Assembly: GCA_005406025.1 (NCBI GenBank)
Contig: BGZK01000281.1
Location: forward strand, 186,001-250,000
From: Eumeta japonica
Lineage: Eukaryota > Arthropoda > Insecta > Lepidoptera > Psychidae
Length of the DNA: 64,000 nucleotides
Direction of reading: 5' to 3'
Shown: in pieces, positions 13,574-24,257 of the stretch
Layout of the letters: each line of letters opens with the position of its first letter
How positions within the stretch are numbered: the first letter of the stretch is position 1
Program-made: the position numbers and the translations under genes
The notes under the pieces: generated by a model
What the model saw: only the letters and a program-made list of their open reading frames with translations
Told to the model about the DNA's origin: nothing
Database searches by the model: none

Positions 13574-13848
13574 TTAGTTGAATAACTTTTTAAAACTGGT
13601 TGAATGTTGCTAATCTTCCATACACTGCCAATGACATTACACAAAATTAATAATAATTGATGACTGCTGCTATACATTACACACAATGACAAAAAATACA
13701 TTTTAGTTTCAATTGATAATAACAATAATGTTATAAGTTTACATTTGTTATTAAGATTGAATATTACCTAACAATGATCGCCTATAATAAGTAATATTTA
13801 TTACGGATTATCAAAAAATTAACACAACACAGTAATATTTATTGATAA

Positions 13849-14110
13849 CTAGCTTTAGCTCATGGCTCTGCCCTCTTGGATAAAATGATTTCCTTCACCT
13901 TGTGTACATATAATGCTATCTCCTTTTCAGTCTTGATCATTATCTCGGTTCTGTTCCCAATTTCAATTTTGATTCTAGTCTATTTTTATTCTGATTAGCT
14001 CTCAGTTCCACCCTAATTCTCTCCTGATTTTGGTTCGTCCTCTCGATTCTGATCATAGTTAAGACTGTCAATACCAAATCCAATTCCACTCATGATTATT
14101 GGACCTGCAG
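13849..14110 (+). repeat. pyrimidine-rich decayed hexamer tract with 'CTAGCTTT..' header
   Basis: It starts 'ctagctttagctcatggctc', a decayed form of the 'ctagcttTCGCCCGCGGCTC' header seen in lepidopteran repeats. A tract of loosely repeated TCC/GATTCC-like hexamers follows ('tctcggttctgttcccaatt', 'gattctagtc'). The same layout occurs at 61070-61320 and, without a clear header, at 63041-63240. Confidence 0.45.
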
Positions 14111-14373
14111 TTTTATATGCAAGAAATACCTACTATAAATTCGGACTAAATTTGAATCGAACGAGACCTATGGCTTTTAATGGGACAAACAGTATCTTAA
14201 GGTTGTTTCAACAACAAACAACAACCCAATTTTTATTCAAATAGGATTACTAATCACAGGGTTAGTTAAAATACTATCCCACAGAGAACATACACTTTTC
14301 CATGATGAAAATAACCTATGCTACTCTTTGGCCTATAAACTATAATATAATGTAACTACAAGAAATTACATCA

Positions 14374-14399
14374 ATTCATTGATCCATGGATCAATGAAT
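14374..14399. repeat. 26-bp perfect palindrome
   Basis: The sequence is perfectly self-complementary without a loop around GATCCATGGATC, with flanking arms ATTCATT/AATGAAT. No associated gene is evident. Confidence 0.8.
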
Positions 14400-14942
14400 G
14401 ATAAAACTAAACACATTTTAACATTTGTAATATTAGACACTAAGTTTTCTGAATGTACATTATAACAAACAAAAAATAATATCAAGTGACTATAGAGTGG
14501 AAATACAATTAAACCAAATAAAGTACAAGATACTATAATTTTGCATTTTAAAATTACCAAATTATAAATTTTGTTGCAAATGGTCTTAATAAGGTACTCA
14601 TCATTAAAAATTAAAATGCATTATCATGCTGTATATACTTTCATAAGTAATATATCCTATAATTATCTTTTTAATATTAACTTCTACCCTCGCAATAAGA
14701 AGACATTGAGACTGAGTTTTGTAAACGGGTCATTTCCAAGGAATGGCAAAATAACCTCAAAATCTTTTTTTAAATAAGTCTGCTGCACAAACAAAACAAT
14801 CCAGCCTCAGTCGCCAAAACACAAATAAGTATGTGTGAAATAAATCTGTTAAATGTGCAAGATATATGATAAACTGAGTTTGAAACTATGAACATACATA
14901 AATAGATTTTTTCCACATGTGCAAAGGTAAATGTACTCACCA
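14400..14942. other. AT-rich stretch downstream of the minus-strand exon-like block
   Basis: It would be intron if the exon-like block at 14943-15330 is real. No further exon was recognised in it; the frames at 14366-14560 (-) and 14571-14777 (+) look random. Confidence 0.3.
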
Positions 14943-15330
14943 CAACTTCTTACTAAAGTCATATAAGAGGGTGACGCCCCGACGGACGAGCGCACGCCGA
15001 CAGGATTTACGATAGCCGAAGGCTGAGGACCGGCGTTCAACCTGGCCGCCGTCACACTCTTGCTGTCTGCGAGCCTTGCCACCTACAAGCATAATTCATA
15101 AAGCCGGTGGCATCACCTAACCTACTGACAAGACCAGAAAGATTACGCACCTTTAGCCGATGTGACAACGTCACGTCGACCCGTAACGCTCTCCACGATC
15201 AGCACGTTCTAGCACAGCCTGATTCGATCCACGAACCCTATTCACAACCCGCTCAACACGAACTAATCACCGACGCACAATTTGGAAACGCAATTAATCG
15301 CTAGTTCGTCTTGATTGGCACCTCTTCTAC
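14943..15330 (-). other. GC-rich block with two minus-strand exon-like segments
   Basis: Read on the minus strand, 15330 to about 15162 ends in CTAAAG|gtgcgt. A 69-70 bp gap then ends in 'attatgcttgtag', followed by a GC-rich segment 15078-14943 closing in AGTTGTG|gtgagtac, a strong donor. The second segment is open in two frames: one reads ARLADSKSVTAARLN..GPQPSAIVNPVG, the other GKARRQQECDGGQVERR. The upstream segment has no ATG in either joined frame, so these could be 5' UTR exons or internal coding exons of an unidentified gene. The opposite strand is also open (15107-15304), as expected of GC-rich DNA. The product is unknown. Confidence 0.35.
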
Positions 15331-15699
15331 CTATTTAATCACAAAAGAAAATAAATAATCCTAATGTACTACTTTCTTATGTTTCTGACTGTCTCGAGTT
15401 CATACCGGAAATAAACATTGTTTTTAAAATTTGAACATAGATATTCTGAAACAAAAATCAAAATACATTAATTTATCTACACTAAATAATAAAAGATTAA
15501 TAACGATTATAAACTGGAGAATATTATTAATCATTAGGCACTTCATGTGGCCATAAAAACACATAAATCATTAACATAATACAGGAATTAAAAATTATTT
15601 TCAATTTTGTCTGTGGAAACTATAAACTACAGAGTGCTATAGACTTTTTTATCTAGAACCATTCTAGAACTGTCATATTATTGACTATATAAACTGATC
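15331..15699. other. short AT-rich spacer
   Basis: No feature is seen between the exon-like block and the following element remnant. Confidence 0.3.
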
Positions 15700-17400
15700 C
15701 TAAATTAAATTACTTTGGTCAACAGCGATTTCGTGGCCCTTGATTTATGATTGATTTCGGATATATTTATGCTCATAAATTATTAAACTAACAAAGATTT
15801 TGGTGGATTTGCTCTGGGTTTTTTTTTAAATCATTATCTTCATTTTTCACTGCAAAAATCAGAAAAAAAAAAAAATAACAGATTTACTTACAATGCCAAT
15901 TTTTTTTTTGAAAAATGATAATATATTGAATTACATAGAAAGTAAAATGTCGACAACCCATGTTATACTTTAGTAAAACGCCTTCCATAAAAAAAAATTC
16001 TATAATTTTTGAGGGCACAAACTCTTTATAAAGACCAGCAGTAGTCTGCCCTGACACTCCTATCATCCAATCACACCATGACAATCCTATCTACCCTGAT
16101 ACCTTTCCTTCATTACTTTTAAATCCTGATGGAAGCTCTCTCCCTGTTCCTCACTATAATTCCCTAAATCATTAGGAAATTTAACTAGGTGATAGCGGAA
16201 ATAGTGTAACTTCATACTCATGTTTGCTCCTAGAAACTTGAATTCTGACAACATGTTTTGCACAATTTCTTTGTAATTTGGTACTTTATGGTGATTATAG
16301 GAAATTTTGAATTACCAATACAAGACCTTTCCATGCTTCACTTTTCAGAGAACAGTCATAACTTTGACAAAATTTGCATTTTTCATCAGTTGTCGAATTA
16401 AAGGACCATCAAATATTCCGCCTTTTATCTTTTCCATACTAAGCTTAGGAAATTTTCTACAAATGTATTTAAAACAATGTCCATCCTTGTCTAAGGCTTT
16501 GACGAAATATTTTATTTTAACTAACTTGATATGTAATGGTGGAGGTGTGATCTTGTTTCTGATAACTAACGGTTTCTTTATTGCATTGGCTTTACCAACA
16601 GTTAAAAAATTTCTCGAAGACCGTACATCTTGCTCCCAATGAAGGTACTTTGCTTTACTATCCCACAGACAAATGCAGCAGGAGTATTTTGTATATCCAC
16701 TTTGTTGACCGGTTAAAAAATTAACCATTTTCAAATCTACACAAATTCTTCTTTGGTTTTTGTTGATCGAACAATTGGTATTGATGCAAATTGATTTCCA
16801 TTGTGCAGTAAAGCACATTTTAAACCTATTTTTCTGTTATCAATGAAGATTCGCCGATCATTAGATTTGTATTCTTTGAACCCATGTCTAGAAGTAGCTT
16901 CACGATATCATTACAGTAGACAAATTCTTCATTTTCACTAAAAAATGGTAATATCGCACTTTCTCTCTTTCTGTAAGCTGTAATTGTTACCGCCAACTCC
17001 AATAAACTTTTTTTTTTCAGCGTTGAGGCTAACAGCTCCGATCCTTGTTTCGATAAATTTAGTTCACGCATTAAATGACTGAGCTCATTTTGAGAAAACA
17101 ACTTTGGCGCAGATGTCTTACCTTCATATTTACGTCCACTAGTAGATTCTAACGTTTTTTTGTGAATTTGGCAACGTTATTGTTTCTGAAGGCGTACCGA
17201 TTACTTTTGAAATATAAATAGGCCGAAGGAGATTTTCATAGTGCAAAACAGGACATTTTGTAGATTAAGTCTGGCTATTTCCACATTGGATTTCGATTGA
17301 AACCTTTCACGTTTACAACGCAAAAATAGCAATCATCGAAATGAGTCTTAGACTCCATCCAGATCAAAAGAATACCAAAATCTAATCCAGAACATTCTCC
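15700..17400 (-). mobile_element. 'LPPLHIKL' arthropod repeat-protein element, copy 1 (broken)
   Basis: On the minus strand, broken frames give in order: a Cys-rich start (CKSCVESLRLW, DDCYFCVVNV) near 17400-17300; SQNELSHLMRELNLSKQGSELL (17101-17030, quoted in part); LKMVNFLTGQQSGYTKYSCC, ICLWDSKAKYLHWEQD, TPPPLHIKLVKIKYFVKALD and GGIFDGPLIRQLMK (16818-16345); then the SMKLHYFRYHLVKFP and EEQGESFHQDLKVMKERYQG blocks near 16230-16100. I recognise this block order from a multi-copy uncharacterised protein family widespread in arthropods and cnidarians, probably transposon-borne; its biochemical role is unknown to me. Frameshifts separate the blocks, so this copy is not functional. A second, shorter copy lies at 22786-24257 in the same orientation. 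Confidence 0.7.
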
Positions 17401-17992
17401 TTTTTTCCACAAACGTAAAGACTCAACACAAGACTTACAAACCTAATAAGGAATCTATGGTTTATCTAGTTTTTCTATATTTAGGCCGAAATATTCCATA
17501 GCAGTTTCTTTGACAAAGTCTACGATATTTCTTAAATTGTCTTTTTTTTTGTTATAAAAACAAAATATAACAAAATAAATAACGGTCATATTTGCCTTTT
17601 TTTCACGACAAACTCACATTTCAAAAGACGATAAAAATATATTAAAATCAACATTCAGCAAATAAAACAAAGTATGTATACACGGCAATTTATTAAGATG
17701 CACATGGTGAGTATTTCAATTTTGTTAAATAACTGAGCTCTCGTTTGTTCTGCAGAGTGAGAGATATAAGAATGGGTATCACATTGTTTGTATGCGCGAA
17801 AAAAATGCGCAGAAACTGAATTATGACCGGAAACATATTTTTTATCAGTAACATGCCGTTTATTGTTTAAAAAACAAGATACATAAAAATCGTAAAAACT
17901 AGAGCACATTCAGTACTTTTATGATTAAATTCGTAATCTGTGCACTTTGAAACATAGAAATTCGCAGAGATATCCAGGACAACAAAATTTTT
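17401..17992. other. spacer between element copy and MULE
   Basis: No gene is supported. The 84-codon minus frame at 17655-17909 has no recognisable motif. Confidence 0.35.
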
Positions 17993-18488
17993 TAAGCTAT
18001 TGCATAGCTTCTATCGCGGGCCTTGAGCGCGGAGACCGAATTCAGAAATTCCGTAACAAAAATAACCTAACACCCCCACTCCAACCGGCACAGCGGTGAT
18101 AATTTTTACTTTTGCCATCTATCGATGAATAGCAGAACTTTTAATGACTTTTTTGAAATATCACGCTTTGTCTCTTTAGTTCAGCAACTCGCTTCTAGGT
18201 GGCATTGGTTGTATCGATACATTGCGCATGCATAATCTCCCTCGCCCCGCAATCTGGTGACTCATGCCTGCTTAGAGTTTCGGCGTTAGGGCACCTCCTC
18301 AAAAAAAAAAAATACTGCATATATAAAATAAGGGGATAAATATAATGACCACCATAAAATGCTTTGATACCCTTAGTTTTGTAACCAAAAATATCTACTT
18401 AACACCAGAAAAATAAAGTCTAAAAATACAATAGTACCAGCTATTTTAGTCACGACTCCGCTTTAAATTGTATTCGACCACCAAATTT

Positions 18489-18505
18489 AGTAAATGATCA
18501 CCAAA
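18489..18505 (+). repeat. MULE subterminal motif AGTAAATGATCACCAAA, left copy
   Basis: This 17-bp motif with palindromic TGATCA centre is found once near the left end of the MULE and three times inverted near the right end (21242-21258, 21361-21377, 21480-21496). Placement suggests a transposase-binding or end-recognition site, which is an inference. Confidence 0.6.
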
Positions 18506-18752
18506 TCTTGACGACCAAATTAAGGTATTATTTTTGCCTAAATAAATCACTGTGTTTGCCATAAAATGTAGGCTTATTATCAAATAAAGTATTATGATGC
18601 CATATTATGTCTCCGGCTTGCAATCCCATCTCACCGCACCGCAAACGCCGCGCTGCGCTCACCCGGACACGATCCCCAGTCAGTCACGTGCGTGCACTTG
18701 CGTCTATTGGGCGTGATTTGTTTTCTGTGTGTTGGTATCTATCTTCTTAGCA

Positions 18753-20608
18753 ATGGCGAATGAAAACTTAACGGGGCCGAGTTCTTGTGCTCCACTGTTG
18801 GGTTCTTCATCGGAATCAGATGAAGACGAAGACATCACAGAACATACGAAAAAACGTCGAAGGCAAAATAAAGTTTGGGTTTTGAAAGAAAATTTTCAAC
18901 TGTGCGGAGCGCAGAGGAATTTATTAAAATGAGAAGACATGGTCAATACAAAAATTCATATGACTGAAGAAGGAGTAAAACGTTACTATCGTTGTAACAA
19001 AGTGAAGGTTCGTTCTGAAGTTCAGTGTTCTGCTGCGATTTATCTTTTATTTGACGCATCATGTGATGATATATTATTATTTCGTACTGAAAAATGTCAC
19101 GACCATGATAATTGTGACTGTCAGTCGACTAGTGGAATAAATGAGGCAACGAAAAAGGAAATAGAAAAACTATTCGAACTGCGTTTGAAACCTAAATCTA
19201 TTATGAAGAACTTAAGTAAAATTAATGGACTAGTTCTGCCGACTAAGTTACAGTTAAACAATTATCTTAAAATCATACGTAAGAAAAATACGGGCCATCG
19301 GTAATAAGCTTGGGACAGCTTGAGTTATGGTTAAAAGAAAACTCTAAGATACCTGATGACGATCACGAAGTTTTGTTTTGGCCTATGAAATTTCTGAAGA
19401 TGATTTAGATCAGAACTTTCGGTTCATGTTAACGACGAAATATTTAATTGGTCTATCACGTCAATGTTCTGTTCTGCATGCGGATGCCATATAAGCTTAT
19501 TTGGCAAGGATTTCCAGTACTTGTGATTGGAACTACAGACAGAGATAAACATTTTCACCCATTTGGACTAGCGGTGACAACAGCAGAACGAACGGAAGAC
19601 TTTATTTTTTATTTTCTGAATTAAAGAAAGCAGTTTTCTCAATCTTCTCATACCCTTTAACTTGTAAAGGTTTGGTTTATGACGCAGCGAAGGCTATACA
19701 AACTGCCTTTGCGTCCACATTTGGAACAGATACAGTCATAAGAATGTGTTGGGCGCATGCGAAAAAGAAGAAGAAGAAGAAGCAGACAAGAGTAGAGCAA
19801 AGTGTGCAAAAGAAATCCCAAAAAGAGATCTTGCAAGATATTGATTTACAGTGTGCCTCAACTCAGGAAATATTTGATCGAGCCAGCGAAAATTTTTGGA
19901 CAAGTGGAAATCTGAAAACGATTTTAGTGCGTACTTTGAAAACGAGTGGCTCATACTAAATCGTTTCTGGTATTTGGGCGCATCTCCGGGGACTCTACAA
20001 ACAATGCTCTAGAATCCTTTAATAAAACAATAAAAGATGGTGGCACGCTTCGTGAGCGTCATCCTTGGCGCGGTTCTTAGTAATCGCTTCTGATATAGTC
20101 AAGGACTGGTCTAATGAATACATCACTAATACTGAGAGACGGTTCGCTAAACTGCCGACAGTATCTTTAAAGACGTGGACAGAAAGTTACCAATGGGCAA
20201 AACTGTCGAAGCAGGTGCCTTTAAAGAATAGCACTGAGCTAGTTTGCTCATACAGAATTCCAGCTGGGTTAGATTTAGAATGCAAAAATTTTGAAAGCCG
20301 TGGAAACCTTTGACGAATACAAAGAGCAACATTTTAGAGAGTGGGAAGTTATAATGCCCGAGAAAAGGAAAATTGGTTGCAAGGCATGCAATTGCCCAAA
20401 GTTTCTCAAAGATTACATTTGTAAGCATCTCGTTGGATTGGCGATTCGGCTTAAGCACGTCCAGCCACCTTCAGAGGCCAGAACTATTCCGATTGGCATG
20501 AAGCGCAAAAGAGGACGACCAGCCAAAGCCAAAAGCGTTAATTGTGCAGTAAATTGTTACAGAAGACTGATTCTTATTAAGATTTTAATATTTGTTATTA
20601 ATTATTAG
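18753..20608 (+). pseudogene. MULE transposase, frameshifted (FLYWCH-like finger, DDE, SWIM finger)
   Basis: Translation from the ATG at 18753 gives an acidic/basic N-terminus (SSSESDEDEDITEHTKKRRR). After a frame break near 18930 comes a FLYWCH/WRKY-like zinc finger (YYRCNKVKVRSEVQC..EKCHDHDN, C/C/H/H). Later frames hold the MULE catalytic core: HAD near 19478, FPVLVIGTTDRDKHFHPFGL near 19510, GLVYDAAKAIQ at 19670 and CWAHAKK near 19750. The C-terminus has a SWIM finger (CNCPKFLKDYICKH, CxC..CxH) and an AT-hook-like KRKRGRPAKAK at 20510. A lysine run from GAA/GAG repeats (19765-19795) interrupts the core. At least six frame changes make it inactive. The family is known to catalyse cut-and-paste transposition; a MULE origin is well supported. 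Confidence 0.8.
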
Positions 20609-21147
20609 AGGACTAACTTTTATGTTTGTTTATATAATTAAAAAAGGATGATTAAAATTGTAAGAGTTTTATTTTTTCTTTGTTCAATGTTTTTCAATAC
20701 ACTCCCTCGAAAACACACTCTTATCGCACTGTTTAGAGGCATGCAATAGACAATTTTCCACACTAGTGCAGGAAAAGGCGCAGTCTATCCCCGCCCCACC
20801 ATAATGTTATTACATTTATTGTATCAGGCCGAACGCGCATCGTCCCCACGAGTCGCAGATCGTCTCCCGTTCATTAATTTCAGTGAGCATTGAAAAATGT
20901 CGTTTGAGACACGTGCAAAGTCAATGCAACCCTCGGCTCCATAACTTAAAGGCCTAACCTACGGCTCGGGTGGATTCCGCCTCGGTCGCAATGACAAACT
21001 TCCTGCATTTGTATCAAAATGTTCTATATTTTGCCAAGGGTAATTTATTATTTATAATTATAAATCGGATAAGAAATGTAATTTTTGCATGTCATTTTAA
21101 ATTGAAATGTGGTTAATAATTTGATTTTCATTAACATTTTCATTATC

Positions 21148-21510
21148 TTTGGGTTTGATTTTTTTGGAGTCAGTTAACTTAAACAGGATAGCAAGATGTA
21201 AAAACTTTTATTATAATTTTATATTAAAACGCTGGTATAATTTTGGTGATCATTTACTACTTTTGGGATAACAATGATTTATTTGGACTCATTTTGCTTA
21301 AATAGGATAGCAGAATTTAAAAACTTTGGTTATAATTTTACTTTAAAATGTTGGTTTAATTTTGGTGATCATTTACTATTTTTGGGTTACTCATGATTTA
21401 CTTGGAGTCATTTTACTTAAATAGGATAGCAAAGTGTTAAAACTTTGGTTATAATTTTACATTAAAATGCGAGTTTCATTTTGGTGATCATTTACTATTT
21501 TTGTCTGCTA
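21148..21510 (+). repeat. three 119-bp tandem repeats at the MULE right end
   Basis: Units begin at about 21166, 21285 and 21403. Each contains 'cttaaataggatagca', 'ttggttataattttac' and TTTGGTGATCATTTACT, with 119 bp between successive motifs. Tandem subterminal repeats are a known feature of several DNA transposon groups. Confidence 0.8.
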
Positions 21511-21655
21511 TTTGTTACTATATCTGGTGGTAAGTTAAACGTAAGCCATAAAATAAATAAATAATTTTAACTGCATAAGTTGATAAAAAATACTATGCAA
21601 TAACTTTACCGTGGCAGTCCCCGAGTGTTTTCTTGTAGAGCTGTGTTATTTATTA

Positions 21656-21821
21656 TAGTATAACGCACAAAACTCCGCTGCTGTGAAATTAGTCATGAAA
21701 TCGTCACAATGTCGTAAAATAGGAATGCGAGGGAGCAGAAGAAAGGGTCGGGGAACGCTGAACCTGCGCATTGCATTATTTACAGGAAATTCAGAGCGAA
21801 AGAGTTTTGTGCTTTGTACTA
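21656..21821. mobile_element. small palindromic-end MITE, copy 1
   Basis: The ends read 'tagtataacgcacaaaactc' and, inverted, 'gagttttgtgctttgtacta'; the core matches the better preserved copies at 30237-30399 and 46755-46937 ('aaaataggaa', 'cctgcgcattgca'). This copy has lost the terminal C of CAGT and is the most diverged. It sits 28 bp outside the MULE right end. Confidence 0.75.
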
Positions 21822-22785
21822 CTTGAATATCAAATCACAATATTCACAAATTTACAAATTTGAAATAAAATTTAAAGCATACCTCTACATGTAAAACAAA
21901 ATTGCCACTTGAAAACCTCTTGATCAGTCCAGTATCATTTTGCAAAATATTTTATCTCTGTTTTAATAAAAAATATCCTGCTTAGAATATTTTAATTGTT
22001 CATGTTCTTAATAACTATATTTAATTTAATATTCGCTAAATGTTTTTCCGCTTCGAGAGCTGATTACCATTTCTGTAATAATACTAAAAAGCCAACACTC
22101 ACACAAAACTATTTTTCTAATAATTAAATTGGTACGTCATTTAACTGACCTTTAGTATCGACTTATAGACAAGTTTTAAAATGAAATTATAATTGGTAAG
22201 AAGAGTATACAAGTTTTTTAAGGTGAAATCAGGTGAATGATTTTAGTACGTCTTCTAAAAATAGTTATAAATTATCCTTTACATTAAAATACTCCTGTAA
22301 CACATTTTAAAATATAACTCTTGACAATAGGTACTTTTAATATTTTACACATATTGAAAATTTATGATACACAAAAACTACAGACTACTGAACTTTTTAC
22401 AAAATTTGAATATTCGCCTATTTCAGTTATAATCAATAAATCGTATCATAAATGATACAGTTTTTGATATCGAGAAGTGTATAAATTTTTCGAAATTAAA
22501 ATCCACTTCGGATATATTGGCAAAATATTGGTCATAATTAAACCTGTAACAGCATGAGATTTTGGGAGTGTATGTTTCACAGTAATGAACAAATTACAAT
22601 TTATTATCTACATAATAATAAAATAATTTACAATTATTAAATTTGACACATGTAGACAAAAGCAATCACTTTTTATAACAAAAGTACAAAAGAACGACCA
22701 ATCGAATATTAATGTACTAGAATATAATAGTGATTCAATAAATATTGTATGTGATTTATTAAATGGTGTTGATTTTGATTGATTT
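21822..22785. other. AT-rich spacer
   Basis: No coding or RNA feature is supported. Confidence 0.35.
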
Positions 22786-24257
22786 GGATATATTAATCTC
22801 ATAAAAGTAAACTAAAAAGTTTTGGTGGATGCTCTGGCAAATCATAATCTTCAACTAAATCAAAAACAAAAAAAATAACAGTAGTTACAATGCCAATTTT
22901 TTTTAAAAATCGAAAATATATTAACCACATAGAATAGGTGCCATGTGAACTACCTTTTTTCTTTAGTCGATTATATCATCCTTCTCATAGTTTTCAGGGC
23001 CCGACTTTTAAAATCAACGTTTTCACTCTTATCCGACTCACGACCAAAATCCTATCTATGATACCTTTCCTTCATTACTTTTAAATCCTGATGTCTCTCC
23101 TGTTCCTCACTATAATTCCAAATCAGGGAAATTTAACAGGTGATAGCGTTAATAGTGTTTTCATACTCATTTTGCTCACTAGAAACTTGAACTGACAATG
23201 TCACAATTTCTTTGTAATTTGGTACTTTATGGTGATTAAGGAAATTTTGATTACCAATACAACCTTTCAGATTCACTTTTCAGAGAATAGTCATAACTTT
23301 GACAAATTTGCATTTTTCATCAGTTGTCGAATTAAGGACCATCAAATATTCCGCCTTTTATCTTTCCATACTAAGCTTAGGAAATTTTCTACAAATGTAT
23401 TTAAAACAATGTCCATCCTTGTCTAAGGCTTTGACGAAAGTTTTATGAACTTTTATATGTAATGGTGGAGGTGGATCTTGTTTCTGATAACTAACGGTTT
23501 CTTTATCATTGGCTTTACCAACAGTTAAAAATTCTCGAAGACCGTACATCTTGCTCCCAATGAAGGTACTTTGCTTTTATCCCACAGACAAATGCAGCAG
23601 GATATTTTGTATATCCACTTTGTTACCGGTTAAAATTAACCATTTTCAAATCTACACAAAATTCTTCTTTGGTTTTGTTGATCGAACAATTGGTATTGAT
23701 GCAAATGATTTCCATTGTGCATAAACACATTTAAACCTATTTTCGTTATCAATGAAGATTCGCCGATCATTAGATTTGTATTCTTTGAACCCATGTCTAG
23801 AAGTAGCTTCACGATATCATTACAGTGAACAAATTCTTCATTTCACTAAAAAATGGTAATATCGCACTTTCTCTCTTTTGTAACTGTAATTGTTACCGCC
23901 AACTCAATAAACTTTTTTCAGCGTTGAGGCTAATCCGATCCTTGTTTCGATAAATTGTTCACGCATTAATTGAGCTCATTTTGAGTCAACTTTAGCAGAT
24001 GTTTACCTTCATATTTACAACCACTATAGAATAACGTTTTTATTTATTTGGCAACGTTATTGTTTCTGAATTTTTACCGATTTCTTTAAATATAAATCTG
24101 AAGAAATTTCATAGTGCAATTTAGGACATTTAAAAGATTAAGTCTGGCTATTTCCACATGGGTCATTGACCCTTTCGTTTACAACGCAAAATAGCAATCA
24201 TCGAAATGAGTCTTAGACTCCATCCAGATCAAAAGAATACCAAAATCTAATCCAGAA
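22786..24257 (-). mobile_element. 'LPPLHIKL' arthropod repeat-protein element, copy 2 (deletion-rich)
   Basis: It is collinear with 15759-17393 from 'ggatatatta' to 'aatctaatccagaa' and in the same orientation, but about 160 bp shorter. Recognisable translated pieces include PPPPLHIKV and FVKALDKDGHCFKYICRKFP at 23549-23358. The differences from copy 1 are dominated by losses of one to six bases scattered every 20-40 bp, with comparatively few substitutions, so every long frame is destroyed. The two copies bracket the MULE and one MITE. Confidence 0.75.

Larger units (their letters stand above)
17993..21627 (+). mobile_element. Mutator-like element (MULE), about 3.6 kb, transposase-bearing but broken
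   Basis: The left end reads 'aagctattgcatagcttcta' and the right end 'actatgcaataactttaccg' followed by 'gtggcagtccccgagtg'; the shared AAGYTATTGCATAG core is inverted between the ends. Both ends recur, inverted and joined, at 6769-7167, which fixes the limits to within a few bases. Between them lie a GC-rich presumed promoter (18600-18750), a decayed transposase gene (18753-20608) and three 119-bp tandem subterminal repeats (21148-21510). I could not identify the 8-10 bp target duplication expected of MULEs, so the outermost bases are provisional. Confidence 0.75.

Noticed and set aside
16307..16642. Plus-strand 111-codon frame.
   Set aside because: It is the complement of the conserved minus-strand LPPLHIKL protein blocks.
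17993..18312. Considered as an independent MITE related to 6855-7167.
   Set aside because: The adjoining transposase and the matching right end at 21540-21627 show it is the left end of the full MULE.
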